64,000 nt of DNA from Mantis religiosa (taxonomy: Eukaryota; Arthropoda; Insecta; Mantodea; Mantidae): the NCBI GenBank assembly GCA_030765055.1, contig CM060955.1:103774201-103838200 (forward strand). Direction: 5' to 3'. Below the pieces are notes generated by a model. The model had not been told where the DNA came from and did not search any database. It was given only the letters and a program-made list of their open reading frames with translations. A program made the position numbers and the translations under genes. Position 1 is the first letter of the stretch; every line of letters begins with the position of its first letter. Shown in pieces: positions 49,101 to 61,099 of this stretch.

Positions 49101-49889
49101 ACTTTTGCTTCTCGTTGTCCATGATATAAATGAATGTCAATGTTAGGTACATTTTTGAAAGATATGGTTGTAGCTTCCGATTTCTCTTATCACTCTTGCT
49201 TTAGCTAAAATAAAGTTTAGAATAGGCTTCAAAAGCAAGCGGGTGACAAATGAAATTGTGTGATTGCAATTTTTCTTTAGATAAATCCGTTATCTAGAAG
49301 AATAGAGATAATCCCAAACGCATCTAAATAACAAAGCCATGGTTTTGCGCATAAACCTGTAAAGAAAATGAACCGACCACCTTTTTTACGTGTGCTTTAT
49401 TCTTTTATGTGGTAATAACTCGTTGGCTAACTAAATGTTCCCGTCTAGATCGTGTTTATTACCACCTGTTTATGGAGAGCTGGTGTTTATGTGCAAGGCA
49501 ATTCTTGCATATTCAAACCGTGCTCCTTGATTTATATTTCCCGGCAGCTTCCTTCCCCCTTCTTCCACAGCCGTCTAGAAACGGAAAAGAGGAAGGCCAG
49601 CTGCTGAGTCCATTCATCTTACCTAGAAAAACATACGTTCTTAAAATCTGCGGATGAAAACTACATCAAAACCTCATTTTTGAACATGTTTCTTAGATTG
49701 ATCACCGTTGGCATGAGGTGGCTGAATTGTCTTTGTGTTTTACTGGGTTTCGCATCCTTTAAGAACGGAGCTGTATATTTGATTTTATGGTATGAATGTT
49801 CGTGAGCAACTACTTTAACTGATATTAATTTTGTCATGGCGATAGTTTTGTTATTACTCTCCAATAAAACACACACTGTTACTTATTAT
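49101..49889. other. No identifiable feature
   Basis: AT-rich DNA without recognised features. Confidence 0.4.
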
Positions 49890-50278
49890 TGTAACTTTGT
49901 GGGTTCGTGAAATGAAAAGTCCAATTACACCACTCAAAAATGTTCTTTATTTCCACCGACTTACAGTTGAACACTTGCCAATTACACAGGATTACGTAAT
50001 GCACACAATTACGATTCACCAGTTCGTCCGTTGCAGTTTCACTTGCACTCGTACATACAATACTCCGATGCACGTACACAGTCTTCTCGTCGTACACTAG
50101 CACTGCACTCTTACACTGCTCGCCAAGAACTCTGACTCACTCCTGTTGCACGACGTGTTGCTTATATAGGGTCAGCTTGCCGATCTGGAAGGTTCTCGAT
50201 TAGATGAAATATCCCGTAAGTTCGAGAACACAGGTGGAACAGAAAGAGACGGCGCAGTGATTTTTGTTGTCCCAGTCA
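49890..50278 (-). repeat. LTR (solo or 3') of a retrotransposon
   Basis: Read on the minus strand it starts TGACTGGGAC and ends AAAGTTACA (TG...CA), preceded by a purine-rich AAGGAGGGT. It holds a TATA box (CCCTATATAAGC, 50160-50171) and, 215 bases on, an AATAAA signal (GGAAATAAAGAAC near 49945). This is the order expected in an LTR. The 3' end is shared with the LTRs at 12805 and 23716. Sequence beyond 50278 may be internal but was not recognised. Confidence 0.65.
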
Positions 50279-51910
50279 ACCCTCCTTAATGCTATAAGAC
50301 GTTATTATACGCCTAGAAGGGAAACGGACACCGGGTTCTACGACTTGCAGATATCTGTTGCGGTTAACTCCCCCAGGAGGAAGAAATGAAGTGAAGAAAC
50401 CATGGGAGGCTGAGAAACACAATTCTAGGCTGGAAGTTTCATCCCCTACCAGTGCGGATGATGAACAGCCCTCTAGCGTCTGTAGGCAGTAACCTTTCCT
50501 CTGTATGGCACTACCATACGTCAAAAAACCTGAAAGCATACCTTAAATATGAGAAGGAAAGAGAAAGAAAGGTTGTAGAAGTGGTAAATGAGAAACCATT
50601 ACAGCATTCACACACACACCAACCTGAGAAAACGGCAGATGGATATAACTATATATAAAAGTATAGCTAAACATTACCAGGAACACATTGTCTGGTATCT
50701 TTGTTACTAAACAAGACATTTGAGTGCCTAATTTAATATATGACTTTCTGGACTTCACACCGTATTCGTAGATAATGCAATATTACATATATAGTCATGC
50801 AAATATTTATACGTATATATGTATTAATAGTGAGTAAGCTTCTTAAACATATGTACATAAGGAACTTCAGTTCATATGTTGCAGCCACCATTTTTTCGGA
50901 AGATAGTAAACTGGAGAGGAAATTAAAGCCTCCATCCTATCAGATTTAAAACTATTAAATTTATGACCCATCACCTAATAAGTTATTTAAGGTGTCAGAT
51001 GAATTTTTAACAAACTACGGCTGCATGCCTTCTTTAAAAAGTTATTTCTTATGTGCGTCATATGATAGTTTGATTATTAAACAACATCGAGTTATTTTTA
51101 AGTTTGATATACATCAAATATAAATGTTCTAAAAATAATCAGCCATATTATTAACATGAAAGATCAACGAAATAAGTTATGAAACATTTCTATCTGTGTG
51201 AGAACTTACCTACCTTCAGTATCATCTGACACAGTGGGTCATTTAAACCGAAATTGCTGTTCACAGAAAGAGCTGTTTAGAGATAAGACGAAGAAACAAA
51301 ATTTTCGTGTATTTTTAGACACTTATCTGGAGCACACTGAAATTATTATATTTAACAGAGGTATAAAAATATAAACCAAACCTTCCCTGAAAATGACAAG
51401 GTCACCTCCATACTCCAAAGGTTACAGAAATTGATGTACCCTTCATCGAAGCAGTGCATTGTTGGTAATACGAAAGTAAAGATGTCGTAACATCTAAAAA
51501 TATTTTGTTTAAAGTGTTAGTAGATACGGAATATATATCAAACGAAACAGAAAGTTTAAATTAATTAGATTGTACAAAAACTAAAAGTTTCACCTTTATA
51601 TAACAAGTGAAGCACATTGATGTACACGAAATCTGTCCCTTCATCTAGATCACTTTAGTATTTTTCCATTCTTGAAGTTTCAAACTTCAGATGATCAAAC
51701 ATGTCTTCGTCCCTAGGTTTGTGTTATCCATTAACTGGCCTGAAAAATAATTCAGACACAAAAATAATCCACTGAACTATGATGTAATCAATATGAAATG
51801 AAGGGCTGGTTCAGGAATCGCCTATTTCAGTTACACTTCAATTAAATACGTAAAATATGAAGCTATTAGCAGTGAAGAAAACAAATATACACAAATAAAG
51901 CAATTTTTAA
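50279..51910. other. No identifiable feature
   Basis: The first 250 bp contain an 87-codon minus frame (50276-50539) that could be the degraded end of the LTR element's internal region. The rest is AT-rich and unassigned. Confidence 0.35.
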
Positions 51911-51936
51911 TTTAAAACTTCACTTATCTTATAAAT

Positions 51937-51986
51937 TTTCCGGGATCGCGATTTCATGTAAACCTATTAACATCTTCAGCCGGAAA
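51937..51986 (-). ncRNA. Hammerhead ribozyme motif (type I) in PLE terminus
   Basis: In RNA sense on the minus strand the 50 bases are UUUCCGG, CUGAAGA, UGUUAAUAGGUUUACAU, GAA, AUCGCGAU, C, CCGGAAA. These map onto the hammerhead plan. Stem I is UUUCCGG with CCGGAAA, seven perfect pairs. The conserved CUGANGA comes next, then a stem II hairpin (UGUUAA with UUUACA, one mismatch, UAGG loop, one extra U). GAA follows, then a very short self-complementary stem III (AUCGCGAU) and C as the residue at the cleavage site. Type I hammerheads with tiny stem III are known from Penelope-like elements. Cleavage activity is inferred, not shown. Confidence 0.75.
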
Positions 51987-52169
51987 CAAAGCTCTCGCCA
52001 ACGTTGAACGCCAGATGTTGAAATGTTCTTGTTAATACTACCAAAGAAAATAAAACACATTTAAAAACAGATTCGACTGCCGGTATTTCCGAATTCATTG
52101 CGCGATATTTGTTTTTCAAAATAAATATATTTTCCCAAACTATTAAACTTATCGGGCCATTTAATTGTT

Positions 52170-52690
52170 TTAATAGTTTAAGTTCTGGATTTATTTCATG
52201 GTTAAATGACCAAAAATGATCTGCTACGGCCGTTTATCAGTTTGTTTATACTTAATGTTACGAAAATGTTCTTTCATTCTGGTTTCAAAATTACATTTTG
52301 TCTTTCCAATATAAACTTTATCACAATCGAAACAATTAAACTGGTAAATGCCAGATTTTTTATTATTAGGAATTTTATCATTTATAGATAAATGCAATAC
52401 AATTTTAACACTATATTTATTTTGAGGAACTAAAGTTATACCAAACTCTTTAAAATTGTTTTTAAGAGGTTTATTAACCCTAGGATATTAAGTAAATTTT
52501 TTAAACTTATAATCGTCTTTTATTTTTCTTAGGGTAGAAATATTAACATCTTTTTGATATTTGAATTTTTCAATCTTTTACTTATAGTCTTTATTAAAAG
52601 CATTAATTAAAGCAATATTAATAATATGTTTATATTCTTTATTAAATTCATCTTTATTCAGGGTATATTTATTAATCTATAAATCAAATT
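52170..52690 (-). pseudogene. Penelope-like GIY-YIG endonuclease with upstream linker
   Basis: The minus strand from 52690 reads INKYTLNKDEFNKEYKHIIN, then FKEFGITLVPQNKYSVKIVL, then KSGIYQFNCFDCDKVYIGKT and RMKEHFRNIKYKQTDKRP. The GIY and YIG motifs are intact, and the paired cysteines just after GIY fit the Penelope version of the domain. A stop follows at KRP and the frame shifts for the ADHFWSF helix. Other stops lie in the linker. No reverse-transcriptase motif remains upstream. Confidence 0.8.
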
Positions 52691-52800
52691 ATTGAAAACA
52701 GCAAATTTATGTGAAAAGGGTTAAAACTTTTATATTCTCCGATCCCGGAGAATTTATAAGAACTATCAGCATCTTTTATAAGATAAGTGAAGTTTTAAGT

Positions 52801-54970
52801 TACAAATTGATATATTCGTATATATTCACTTCAATTGTTGCACAAGGAAGTACTAAACAAGTGAAACATAGTTCTGTCTTCTAGAGGAGATGGTGTATTA
52901 TTTGCATATTTCGTTAACTGGAAAAATATTTTGATGTTTACATTATAGACTCTATCATTGAAACGAAGGTCAAAGATTTTGACACCATCGAACGCCAGTA
53001 AAACAGATATTAAGGTTTCCTTTAATGAAAATAAAATTTTTAATGAAAAAAGCTATTCTTAACTTTCGTTTGATTTATTTTTTGCTATTTTATTTTACTT
53101 TGCGCCAACACTGAATGATGCATTACTTTAATGGTACTCTAATGCGAATATGGAACCTATAATTTTACCTTTTGACTGTTTGTAATTATTTGGGGAAATG
53201 AAAGTATTCTGTCTGCCCAATGACTGAAATTAAACCTGAAGAGCAGAGCGGATCTGATTTATGAGTATAAAGCAGAGCAGATTTGTTAATACCAACATAA
53301 ACAGATGAATTGTATGTTAGACTACTGTTAAATTTAGTAAAGCTCCACGAGGACTTATAGTGGTTTCCAAATGTTCCTTTTCTTCGTACAGGGTATCTCA
53401 AAACTTGTATTTTGAGTGTCTAATATTTAAATGCAATAAAAGTTCCTGTACTAACTCTAGATGAGCAACAGCTATGAGTGATGTATTTCTTAATTTCCAA
53501 TTAAATTTCTTTGAAATGTTCTACAAAGGTGAACATCTCAAATGTAATTATTTTTCACTTTCCAGTACAGTGTGCTAAAAAACGTTTGCTTGTTTTGCTG
53601 TATCAGTGCAGCTGTTTCAGTTTTCACAGTGGACGTGTAATACTATGCCCGATCGTGTATACAGTACCCTCGCTAACTGGTTTATGCTCGGCTAACAATG
53701 TACCCTAATGATAAGATAAACCGATCACGTCTAGACAATGGAATCAATGATAGCCTAGCTAATTACGTTACCGATCAGATAAAACGATCTATAATGAGCC
53801 CATATTGCGATCAAGTGATGGCCAGTATTAATCCAGAACCCATATAGTTCACAAATTTCTAGCATATACTTTTTATTTTTCTTACCTATAACCATTTTAT
53901 CCAAAAATCCTAATTCGAGGTAACACCTGTATTTTCCCTATCCAAAACATAAGCTATTTAAAATGCCTCATAACAGAATAACCAAAAAATGAAGTCAAGT
54001 AGAAAAGAAAATCATACTTAAAGAAAATAGTAATAAATATCTCTGATATTTTTATATCAAAACTATATTATTGTTCCTTTTTTAAACAAAAAATTATTGT
54101 CAGGGGATCTACAACTTTGATGGTGTTAACGGTCGTTGACCAGTAACTTATGTTGTGTGATTTTTGTGCTTTTTGTACTGCAACTCATGCTTACTGCCAC
54201 ATTAATACCTCGGTATTGTGCGGAACATAAAGAATAGTTTTGGTTAAAGAAATATCTCCTCACTATCTGGGAATTCACCCGGAATCTCTGACCTGTCGTT
54301 CAAGGAAATATTTGCCTTAATTGTTTTCCTGGTTTAGTGTGTTTACCAGTTTAAAAATGTGTTATACAACATTCATTTTAATACAGAAGGTTTAAAGGCC
54401 TATTCTATAATAATAAATTGCATGAAAATCCGTTAAACATATGGTACTATAAGAACAGTAGGATCTAATTTTTGATAAAGCTTTACAAACATTTTCTATA
54501 AAAGGGATGAGAAAGATTTTTGGAAGTTTTCTTGCCAGAAGGTTGGTAAATATGATTTAATCAATTGATACTGACACACTTTTAAAAACGATATCTCGAC
54601 GTATAGGAGGAAAGAAATGCCCTGTTTTCCCATTCTATACAGTTCCTAGAGAAAGTTGGAAAAACACTAAACTTGGCATCCAAAGTGAACATTTTTCAAG
54701 GCTGTAAGACGTAGGATTTTAAAAAAAGTCTATCCATCTGTAGCAATCGGTTACATTTAAGGTAAGTGATTTTTTCTAAAAATGGTTCTAACAAATTTTA
54801 TCAACATATCATGCATTTTTCAAAAGTATAACCTGAAATTTCTGCGAGTATCATGTGAACTTATCGATATTTTAGTAAACTTTGTATTACTATGAAGTCT
54901 TAAGAGTTAGACAAACAAGGCGCGGCTCTCTGCAAAATAATTAGGCGGTGATTCGGAAAATTGGCTAACC
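52801..54970. other. No identifiable feature
   Basis: AT-rich DNA without recognised features. Confidence 0.4.
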
Positions 54971-54972
54971 TA

Positions 54973-55877
54973 CGAGGACTGTTCAATAAAGAATAATTTT
55001 TTACGGTCATAACTTTTAGCACTAAAATTCAAACTTATTACACTCTGTTAGCCTAATGTGAAACAAACACGCCGGAGAAGTTATATTGTTGGTACTCCTG
55101 GTTCCCGCCTGTGAGAACCAGGCAATTTCAGACATGTTCAGTATCACCTACCGCTGCAATAGAGGTAACATGCAGTTCAAGTTGATGTTCGGGGACGATT
55201 CGGAGATTCTTTCAAACGTAATCACTGCTGATGAAACTTGGTTACATCATTTTGATCCTGAGAGCAAATAGTAAAGCTCAGTGTGGAAAGCTCCTTCAAC
55301 ACCAACCCCAAAAAAAGCAAAAGTGGTTGCTTCTGCTGGGAAAGTTATAGTCATCTCATTCTTTGATATTTATGACACGGTTTATCAGCATGTTGTACCT
55401 GCACACACATCAGTAACTGGACAATACTACAGAGATGTTGTGAAAAATTTGCAAGTCCACATCAGCCGCAAAAGACTACATTTCCGTGAAGCAGGCTGGA
55501 TGGTGCAACACGATAATGCTTGGCTGCATATTGCCCATGTTGTTGTTGAATATCTTGCAAAATTCAACGTGAAGTGCATCTCTCACCCTCCCTATAGTCC
55601 GGATTTAGCCCCATGTGACTTTTATATTCCCTAACTTTAAGAAACGCTCTCGTGGGAGACATTATCCATCATCAAAAGCAGTATTTTAGGCTGCGGAGGC
55701 GAGTTTGAAGGATCTCTCAAAAATGGTTTCCAGCAAGTCTTTGAAGACCCACAGAAACGCTGGAACAAGTGAATTGCATTCAGGGGAGACAAGTTTGAGA
55801 AGGACCATAAAAATTATGAGGCTGAGTAAAGGTAGGTTGTCAAAAAAATATGATCATTCTTTATTGAGCAGCCCTAG
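54973..55877 (+). mobile_element. Deleted mariner (copy 2), complete ends
   Basis: The left end CGAGGACTGTTCAATAAAGA and, inverted, the right end CTAGGGCTGCTCAATAAAGA form the terminal repeats. TA stands on both sides (54971-54972, 55878-55879). At about 905 bp the element is some 400 bp shorter than a normal mariner. The missing part is the N-terminal half of the transposase. Confidence 0.9.
55086..55830 (+). pseudogene. N-terminally deleted mariner transposase (copy 2)
   Basis: Reads MLVLLVPACENQAISDMFSI, VITADETWLHHFDPESK, a stop, then KVVASAGKVIVISFFDIYDT, QHDNAWLHIAHVVVEYLAKF and YSPDLAPCDFYIP. After a frameshift it continues with LKDLSKMVSSKSLKT and ends near 55830. All three catalytic aspartates are present with the DD34D spacing. 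The DNA-binding domain is absent, and stops at 55271 and 55632 break the frame. Confidence 0.88.
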
Positions 55878-55879
55878 TA

Positions 55880-58800
55880 AATTCGCAAAATGGGCATCGC
55901 AAAAACGGACTTTATACTGCAATAGTGGTTTTGAACTTCTTTGGGGTTTCCCTCTGTTGATGAATCCAAAAGTTCTTTAAAATTACCTTTATTTAAAGAG
56001 TCCTCGCCTTCATTATGTCCACAAAATGTCATTTCATATCTACTTCCCTAATGGGATATTACAAGAAAAGTCTGTTAAGCTTAACGTTTTCATTGTATTT
56101 TACAATATATAGACGTGAGCTTTCCCGAAGAGTGCCTGCAATTTTATTAGTGTTTTTTCTCAGCTCCTTCAATCCCACACAGTTACGTTCGTCATACCAA
56201 CGAGTCTTAAATTTCCTGGAGTGCCGCAAAGCTTTTCTAAATATTGCACTGGAGTTGGCCTACCGACATGGACCACGTCGCGTTTGTCATCATTTTTACA
56301 TAAAGAATAGGATATTTGGAGCATGGAGCACACCAAGTCATGTATTTGATTCATTGTAAATCCCTTAAATATGAAAAATTAAATACTTCATATAGGTATC
56401 AGACAATAATCTTGATCACTTAAAAACTTAAGTTTTTACACAGGAGGCAAACTGATAATAAACGGTAGCACATGACACGCGGGGTTCGCTTCAAGCGAGT
56501 TACCACTTTTACCAACAAATTTCTTTACAAATAAAAGAAAAAGTAGGAAGAAGCTCCTGTATTGTTTTGGCAAAACGAGTTGATGCGGAATATACCGCTT
56601 CTATGAATCGAATCCGTAGCCGTGGTAACCAGCAATGCATTCTACATTGTTACGGTCACCTTGGCCTTTTAATAACGAATCACTAGTCGGGAAGTAAGCT
56701 AGCTGCATTATCGACACGCGAGCGCCAAGAGAGAGGTTCCATTACAAAACATAACTTGGAGAACTTTTGTAAAGGAAAATTAAATGCTAGAACATAAAAT
56801 ATTACCATGTAAGTTATTCAAAAATAAGTAGGTACCCGGCAATTTAAACGCATCAAGGAAGAACCACCCCTGAGACTAACATATTTAACTAAAATGTAGA
56901 TACAAATAACCTCCTAATAGTGTGTAATATTTTTGACAGCTTTTGAAGATGTCTTACAGTTTCTTGCTGGAACGTTTACGGTTATTATTTCCCCACCCCT
57001 CCACAACCCGCCTCCTGTTTGCTGTCCTCACATCTCAAGAATTTAATACCAATTTTATTTGAATCCTAAGATAACAAACAATTTTAAATCATTCCTAAGC
57101 CAAGGTAATGCCAGTAATATAACATATATAAAGGAACCATTTGCTACATTAGAAGTATAACACAATAACCCCTTTAGGCTTAACCCTTTAATAAAGAACT
57201 ACTGTGGTGACCACGTTTCACACAGTAACTGATGTTTATATCGAAGTTGTTCATTGTTAGAGAAATAAAAATATGATTGCAGCAGATCTTTTTTAATCAC
57301 TTCGGCTTAGATTTCTCCAATGCTATTGGTTTTCCGACATGAACAATTAGTGCGTAGTATCAAATTTTAGATACGCTGGTTTCGAGGCACAAATAATGAC
57401 GTTAAAATGGTAAGAAAAGGACAAAACTGCAGGATAAATATGGATATTCATCTGACTACGTTGCTATCCCTTTCTTTCTTCCCACCATTTATTTTTACTG
57501 CTCCTTCGTCCTTTTTATATTCGGCCGAAGTTCAACTGGAATATAACAATTTCAATTCTTCTAGTACACCATATATTTCAGTATTTTAATAATTAAATAT
57601 TAATGATTTTAATACTGAAGTTTATAAACACGTAACATACAACTTTGATACAGTAATTTGCAAGAAAATTTCGTTCTATTTTATATTAACTATCTCATTT
57701 GCGTGTCGTAAAATATGGAAGTAAATAGGATATTATTTGACAGATATATTTTGGACAGATTATGATTATAGGAAGGTTATATTTCGTTTTTGAAAACGTT
57801 ATTTTCCATAGACAAAGGAACTAATATTCGCCTAGTCTATTTTAAAGAGGATGGAATTATATTTGTTAAATACGTATATAGTAAACAAGTGGAATGCTAT
57901 TGTTTAATGTATTGAAGATTTGCAATGAATTCATTGGTTAAGGCATATTATGAGCATTATTATTACTACTATTACTATTGTTGTTGCATAATTATATTTG
58001 TATCACTCTGACAATAAGAAATTGTCAAAAATGTACCAATATGTCATCCTTGTGGTTATTATTAGCTTATTAGCTAAACAGCACTCAGTCAATAAAAACA
58101 TAGAATACGACTGTGGGAAACCCTTCACATGCATTGCCAATAAGCTGTCTGGAGTCATGCAATAAAGAATAGAAAGGGCAAAGATATCCATTTCTTTACA
58201 ACTCTAAGCTCTCCCATTCCTATACCCAAGGGTGCTCTCAAAACCAACCTCAGAGTTTTATAAGAAAAACTACCCAATACCTAACCCTAAGAAGGACTGT
58301 GCTCAAGAGGAGATTTCTGTGGTACAGAAACGTACTCAGAATACCTACTGATTTTCTGGTTTGTTATAGTGTCTTCTTTGTTTAATGTTGGAAAAAACAT
58401 ATCTTATCTGTGTTTCATATACATCCTGGGTGAACGAATCTCTTATTGGTTGTACTAAGTCAAGTCCGACACACGAATTGGCCTATTCAGACCTAAGTAA
58501 GGGATGAAGCGTAGGGAGTACAGAACTTTTTTACCATTAATGACCGGAAGACATGTTTCGAAACAACCATCCATTCCATCCCTGTTTGAGTCATCTTGTA
58601 AATACCTATTGGTTTGAGATCAGAGGTCTGGAACCCAAGCATTAACGGAGTTTTCTATATTCACTATGATAAAGTGTGTCCTACGTGTGGAATATTTTAA
58701 AATAATTGTATAACCCTAGAAGCAATTTTAGGATTTTTCCCAAAATGAATTACAATTCAATTTATAGCTCAAAAATTAATGATTTTTACTTCATTTATTT

Positions 58801-59327
58801 TAATTTTTCACAGTGTATTTCTTAATGATATCCGGAATATCAGGTTTTCAAAATTTAAATAACAATTTTGGAAAAATAAAATGAGGCTCTGTTGTGACAG
58901 TCTTCCCTACATATTTGGTACTACATCTTAATAGTTTTGCCAATTGTTAATATTTTCAAACATTATTTCAGTATATGTGAAAGGTATGCGAAAGCTGCTC
59001 ATGAAGGTTTCAGCTCAAAATATTGTGTAAAAATGTTTATGTGAAAAAAAAAACTTACAGGAAATGAGCTCCTCAGTTGAAATATAATTAGCGACCAAGA
59101 TGACCAAATATTGAATAAATACTTACATATTTTAATAACTATCATGCTCCTTTGGTATATATCGAGATATTACAATGGCATTATGAAGAGGAAAATGTTA
59201 TACTTGAATGTTGTAAAGTAATGACATTTTTAAAACCCAAAAGACACCCAGAACAATATAAGTTGTGGACTAGTGAGTAAAGGAAATGCGTGTGAAAACA
59301 TTAGACATTGGCACAGCAGGTGAGTTT
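55880..59327. other. No identifiable feature
   Basis: About 3.4 kb of AT-rich DNA. A 61-codon minus frame at 56169-56354 (SYSLCKNDDKRDVVHVGRPT) looks somewhat coding-like but was not recognised. Confidence 0.4.
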
Positions 59328-59404
59328 CCCGCCTCGGTAGCATGTCTGCCTCACGTTCAAGAGGTTCCGAGTTCGAATCTCTGTCAGGGTGAGCTACCTG
59401 GATA

Positions 59405-59851
59405 AATTAACCCGTTTTCTCCATTTTCGTGGTTTGACAGCTATTGAAATCCATCGACAGTTGAGTGAGGCATGTGGTGATGGTACCATGGATGTGTCTA
59501 ATGTACGTTTCTGGGTGCGAGAGTTCAATGAAGGCAGAACATCGTGTGACAGCAAACTAAGACAGTCACGGCCTCGCAACAGTCTGTCTGACGACATGAT
59601 CCAGCAAGTGGAGAACGTTGTTTTGGAGGGTCGTCGATTGACCAAGATTGGCATGACCGAGGGATCTGTGCACATAATCCTGCATGAAGATTTGAAAATA
59701 CGAAAAGTGTTCTGGCTTTATTGAACTGTCGCACCCAGAAACGCACATTAGACACAGCCATTGCCATCATCACATGCCTCACTCAACTGGCGATGAATTT
59801 CAATAGGTTTCACACAATATAAATGGATAAAACGAATGACTACATGCTGTG
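59405..59851 (+). mobile_element. Fold-back mariner derivative with long inverted ends
   Basis: TA at 59403-59404 and 59852-59853 flanks a 447-bp unit. Its left arm (about 59408-59548) and right arm (59708-59851, inverted) are two copies of the same mariner 5' region. For example TTGAGTGAGGCATGTGGTGA on the left corresponds to TTGAGTGAGGCATGTGATGA inverted on the right. The right arm keeps about a dozen extra terminal bases (CACAGCATGTAGTC) that the left arm lacks. Between the arms lies more of the transposase N-terminus. The unit therefore has a mariner 5' end at both termini and no 3' end. Confidence 0.8.
59422..59706 (+). pseudogene. Mariner transposase N-terminal (helix-turn-helix) fragment
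   Basis: Translation reads FRGLTAIEIHRQLSEACGDG, VSNVRFWVREFNEGRTSCDS and VENVVLEGRRLTKIG, then GSVHIILHEDLKIRK. This is the complete paired helix-turn-helix region of a mariner transposase. About ten residues are missing between the LTKIG and GSVH segments. The frame ends where the inverted right arm begins, so no catalytic domain exists. Confidence 0.85.
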
Positions 59852-59962
59852 TAAGGTTTTTACCGGGGTTTTCTCATATTCTGAAAGACGAATGCCTATG
59901 GACCCTGAACTCATTTGAGTATAATTTCACCCATTTAATTCATTTTCTGATATGACAACATT

Positions 59963-60420
59963 AGAAGACGCAAAATAACAAAAAAGTAAAAAATCGACTA
60001 TCTGTGTCTTGAGCACGGAAGGAGTAGTTGAGTATTCCTTTGTGCGTAATGTATCCATGCTCGTCTGCACCTAGGATTAAAACAGTAACATAATTAAACA
60101 GTAATTATCTATTTTAGTGGTTGTGGTGGTAGTTATGTAGTATGATATGATATATTTATTGTGCATATTCCAAAATTTTACAATTTACAAATTTCGGCTT
60201 TTTGTTGTGTCCTTGTTGCTACCTCGGCTTGCATGACACCCTGGTCTTTTGCTCTGCCAGGTAGCTCTTAACCTCCATACCTCCTTGATTACTTAATTAG
60301 CTCCTTTCTTCCCTCTCCTCTTCCTTTCTGACACTTTTTACATTTCTGGCCGATTTTGCTTTTACTTCCTGAAAGAACTCACCACTACTTCTTACCTTCT
60401 TTTCCTCCCTGCCCGTTAAC
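59963..60420. other. No identifiable feature
   Basis: Unassigned sequence. It turns C/T-rich on the plus strand from about 60220, which may be more of the LINE relic that follows. Confidence 0.35.
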
Positions 60421-60429
60421 ATGTTTATA

Positions 60430-60780
60430 GCTACTAACCTCTTCTCTACTTTATCCCATTTTTATTCCTAAACCTTTCTTCTCCATATTGCAACCTCCTC
60501 GCATTCTGTTCAATAGTGTTCTCTGCTTTCTTTCCCCCCCACACATTTCACAAATTCCCTTTTCCCTACCTCTTATCCCTCTTAGAAATATTATTCCTGT
60601 TCTCACCCATGCTAACGCTTCTCTCTCTTGCCTATTGCAGTAATCTACATATGTTTCTCGTCCCCAATTTCTTTTTATTTGCTTGTAAAATTGTAATGAT
60701 TTAACACTTTCTAGACTTCCCCATATTTCCTGTCTTTCTATATCTCCTATTTTGCATTTTACTAATTTACCCACATCGCA
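60430..60780 (-). pseudogene. Probable LINE C-terminal fragment
   Basis: A 107-codon minus frame (60451-60774) reads LESVKSLQFYKQIKRNWGRE, EREALAWVRTGIIFLRGIRG and REKGICEMCGGERKQRTLLN. A tryptophan-rich WxRTGxxxLRGxR stretch followed by a CxxC pair is typical of the C-terminal region of some insect non-LTR retrotransposon proteins. Polyadenine-rich coding on this strand explains the C/T-rich plus strand. No reverse-transcriptase core is present, so the assignment rests on this one motif. Confidence 0.5.
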
Positions 60781-61099
60781 TATAACTTAGGTAGCTTTGT
60801 TACGCAAACTCTTTAAGAATTAATAGTCAGAGATAAAGGAGAAGAGTGAATTTTCCGCTAAAATGGCACTTATAAACCAATAATGTTAATACCATTACTA
60901 CCTCTTCCTCAACGGATTACCCTCTTCTCTTAGAACTTACACCCTCAAGGATTAAAAACGAATTACTTGGGCCAGTAGCTTGTCGAATAACATGCAAACT
61001 TTGGGTGATAACTTATCCTTGATAGATATGACTGGTATGGTGGTAAATTTAATAAGATAGTGTTGAAAGGGATAATATGAAAATTTGCGGCTTAAATTA
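60781..61099. other. No identifiable feature
   Basis: AT-rich spacer. Confidence 0.4.

Larger units (their letters stand above)
51918..52800 (-). mobile_element. Penelope-like element remnant with inverted termini
   Basis: The left end AAAACTTCACTTATCTTATA (51923) recurs inverted at the right end (TATAAGATAAGTGAAGTTTT, about 52777-52796). Inside, a minus-strand frame carries the linker and GIY-YIG domain of a PLE. The reverse transcriptase is missing. Inverted terminal copies and 5' truncation are both familiar in Penelope insertions. The left (element 3') terminus contains a hammerhead-ribozyme motif. Confidence 0.75.
59328..59962 (+). repeat. tRNA-derived SINE (family S1) split by a mariner fragment
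   Basis: The head CCCGCCTCGGTAGCATGTCT, B box GAGTTCGAATCTCTG and CTACCTGGATA end at 59404. The body resumes at 59852 with TAAGGTTTTTACCGGGGTTT and runs through CTATGGACCCTGAACTCATT and a CACCCATTTAATTCATT end. Joining the two across the insert restores CCTGGATAAGG with one TA. Confidence 0.88.

Noticed and set aside
50276..50539. Open frame next to the LTR as an env or gag-pol end
   Set aside because: The position fits the internal side of an LTR element, but no residue pattern of any retroelement protein could be seen.
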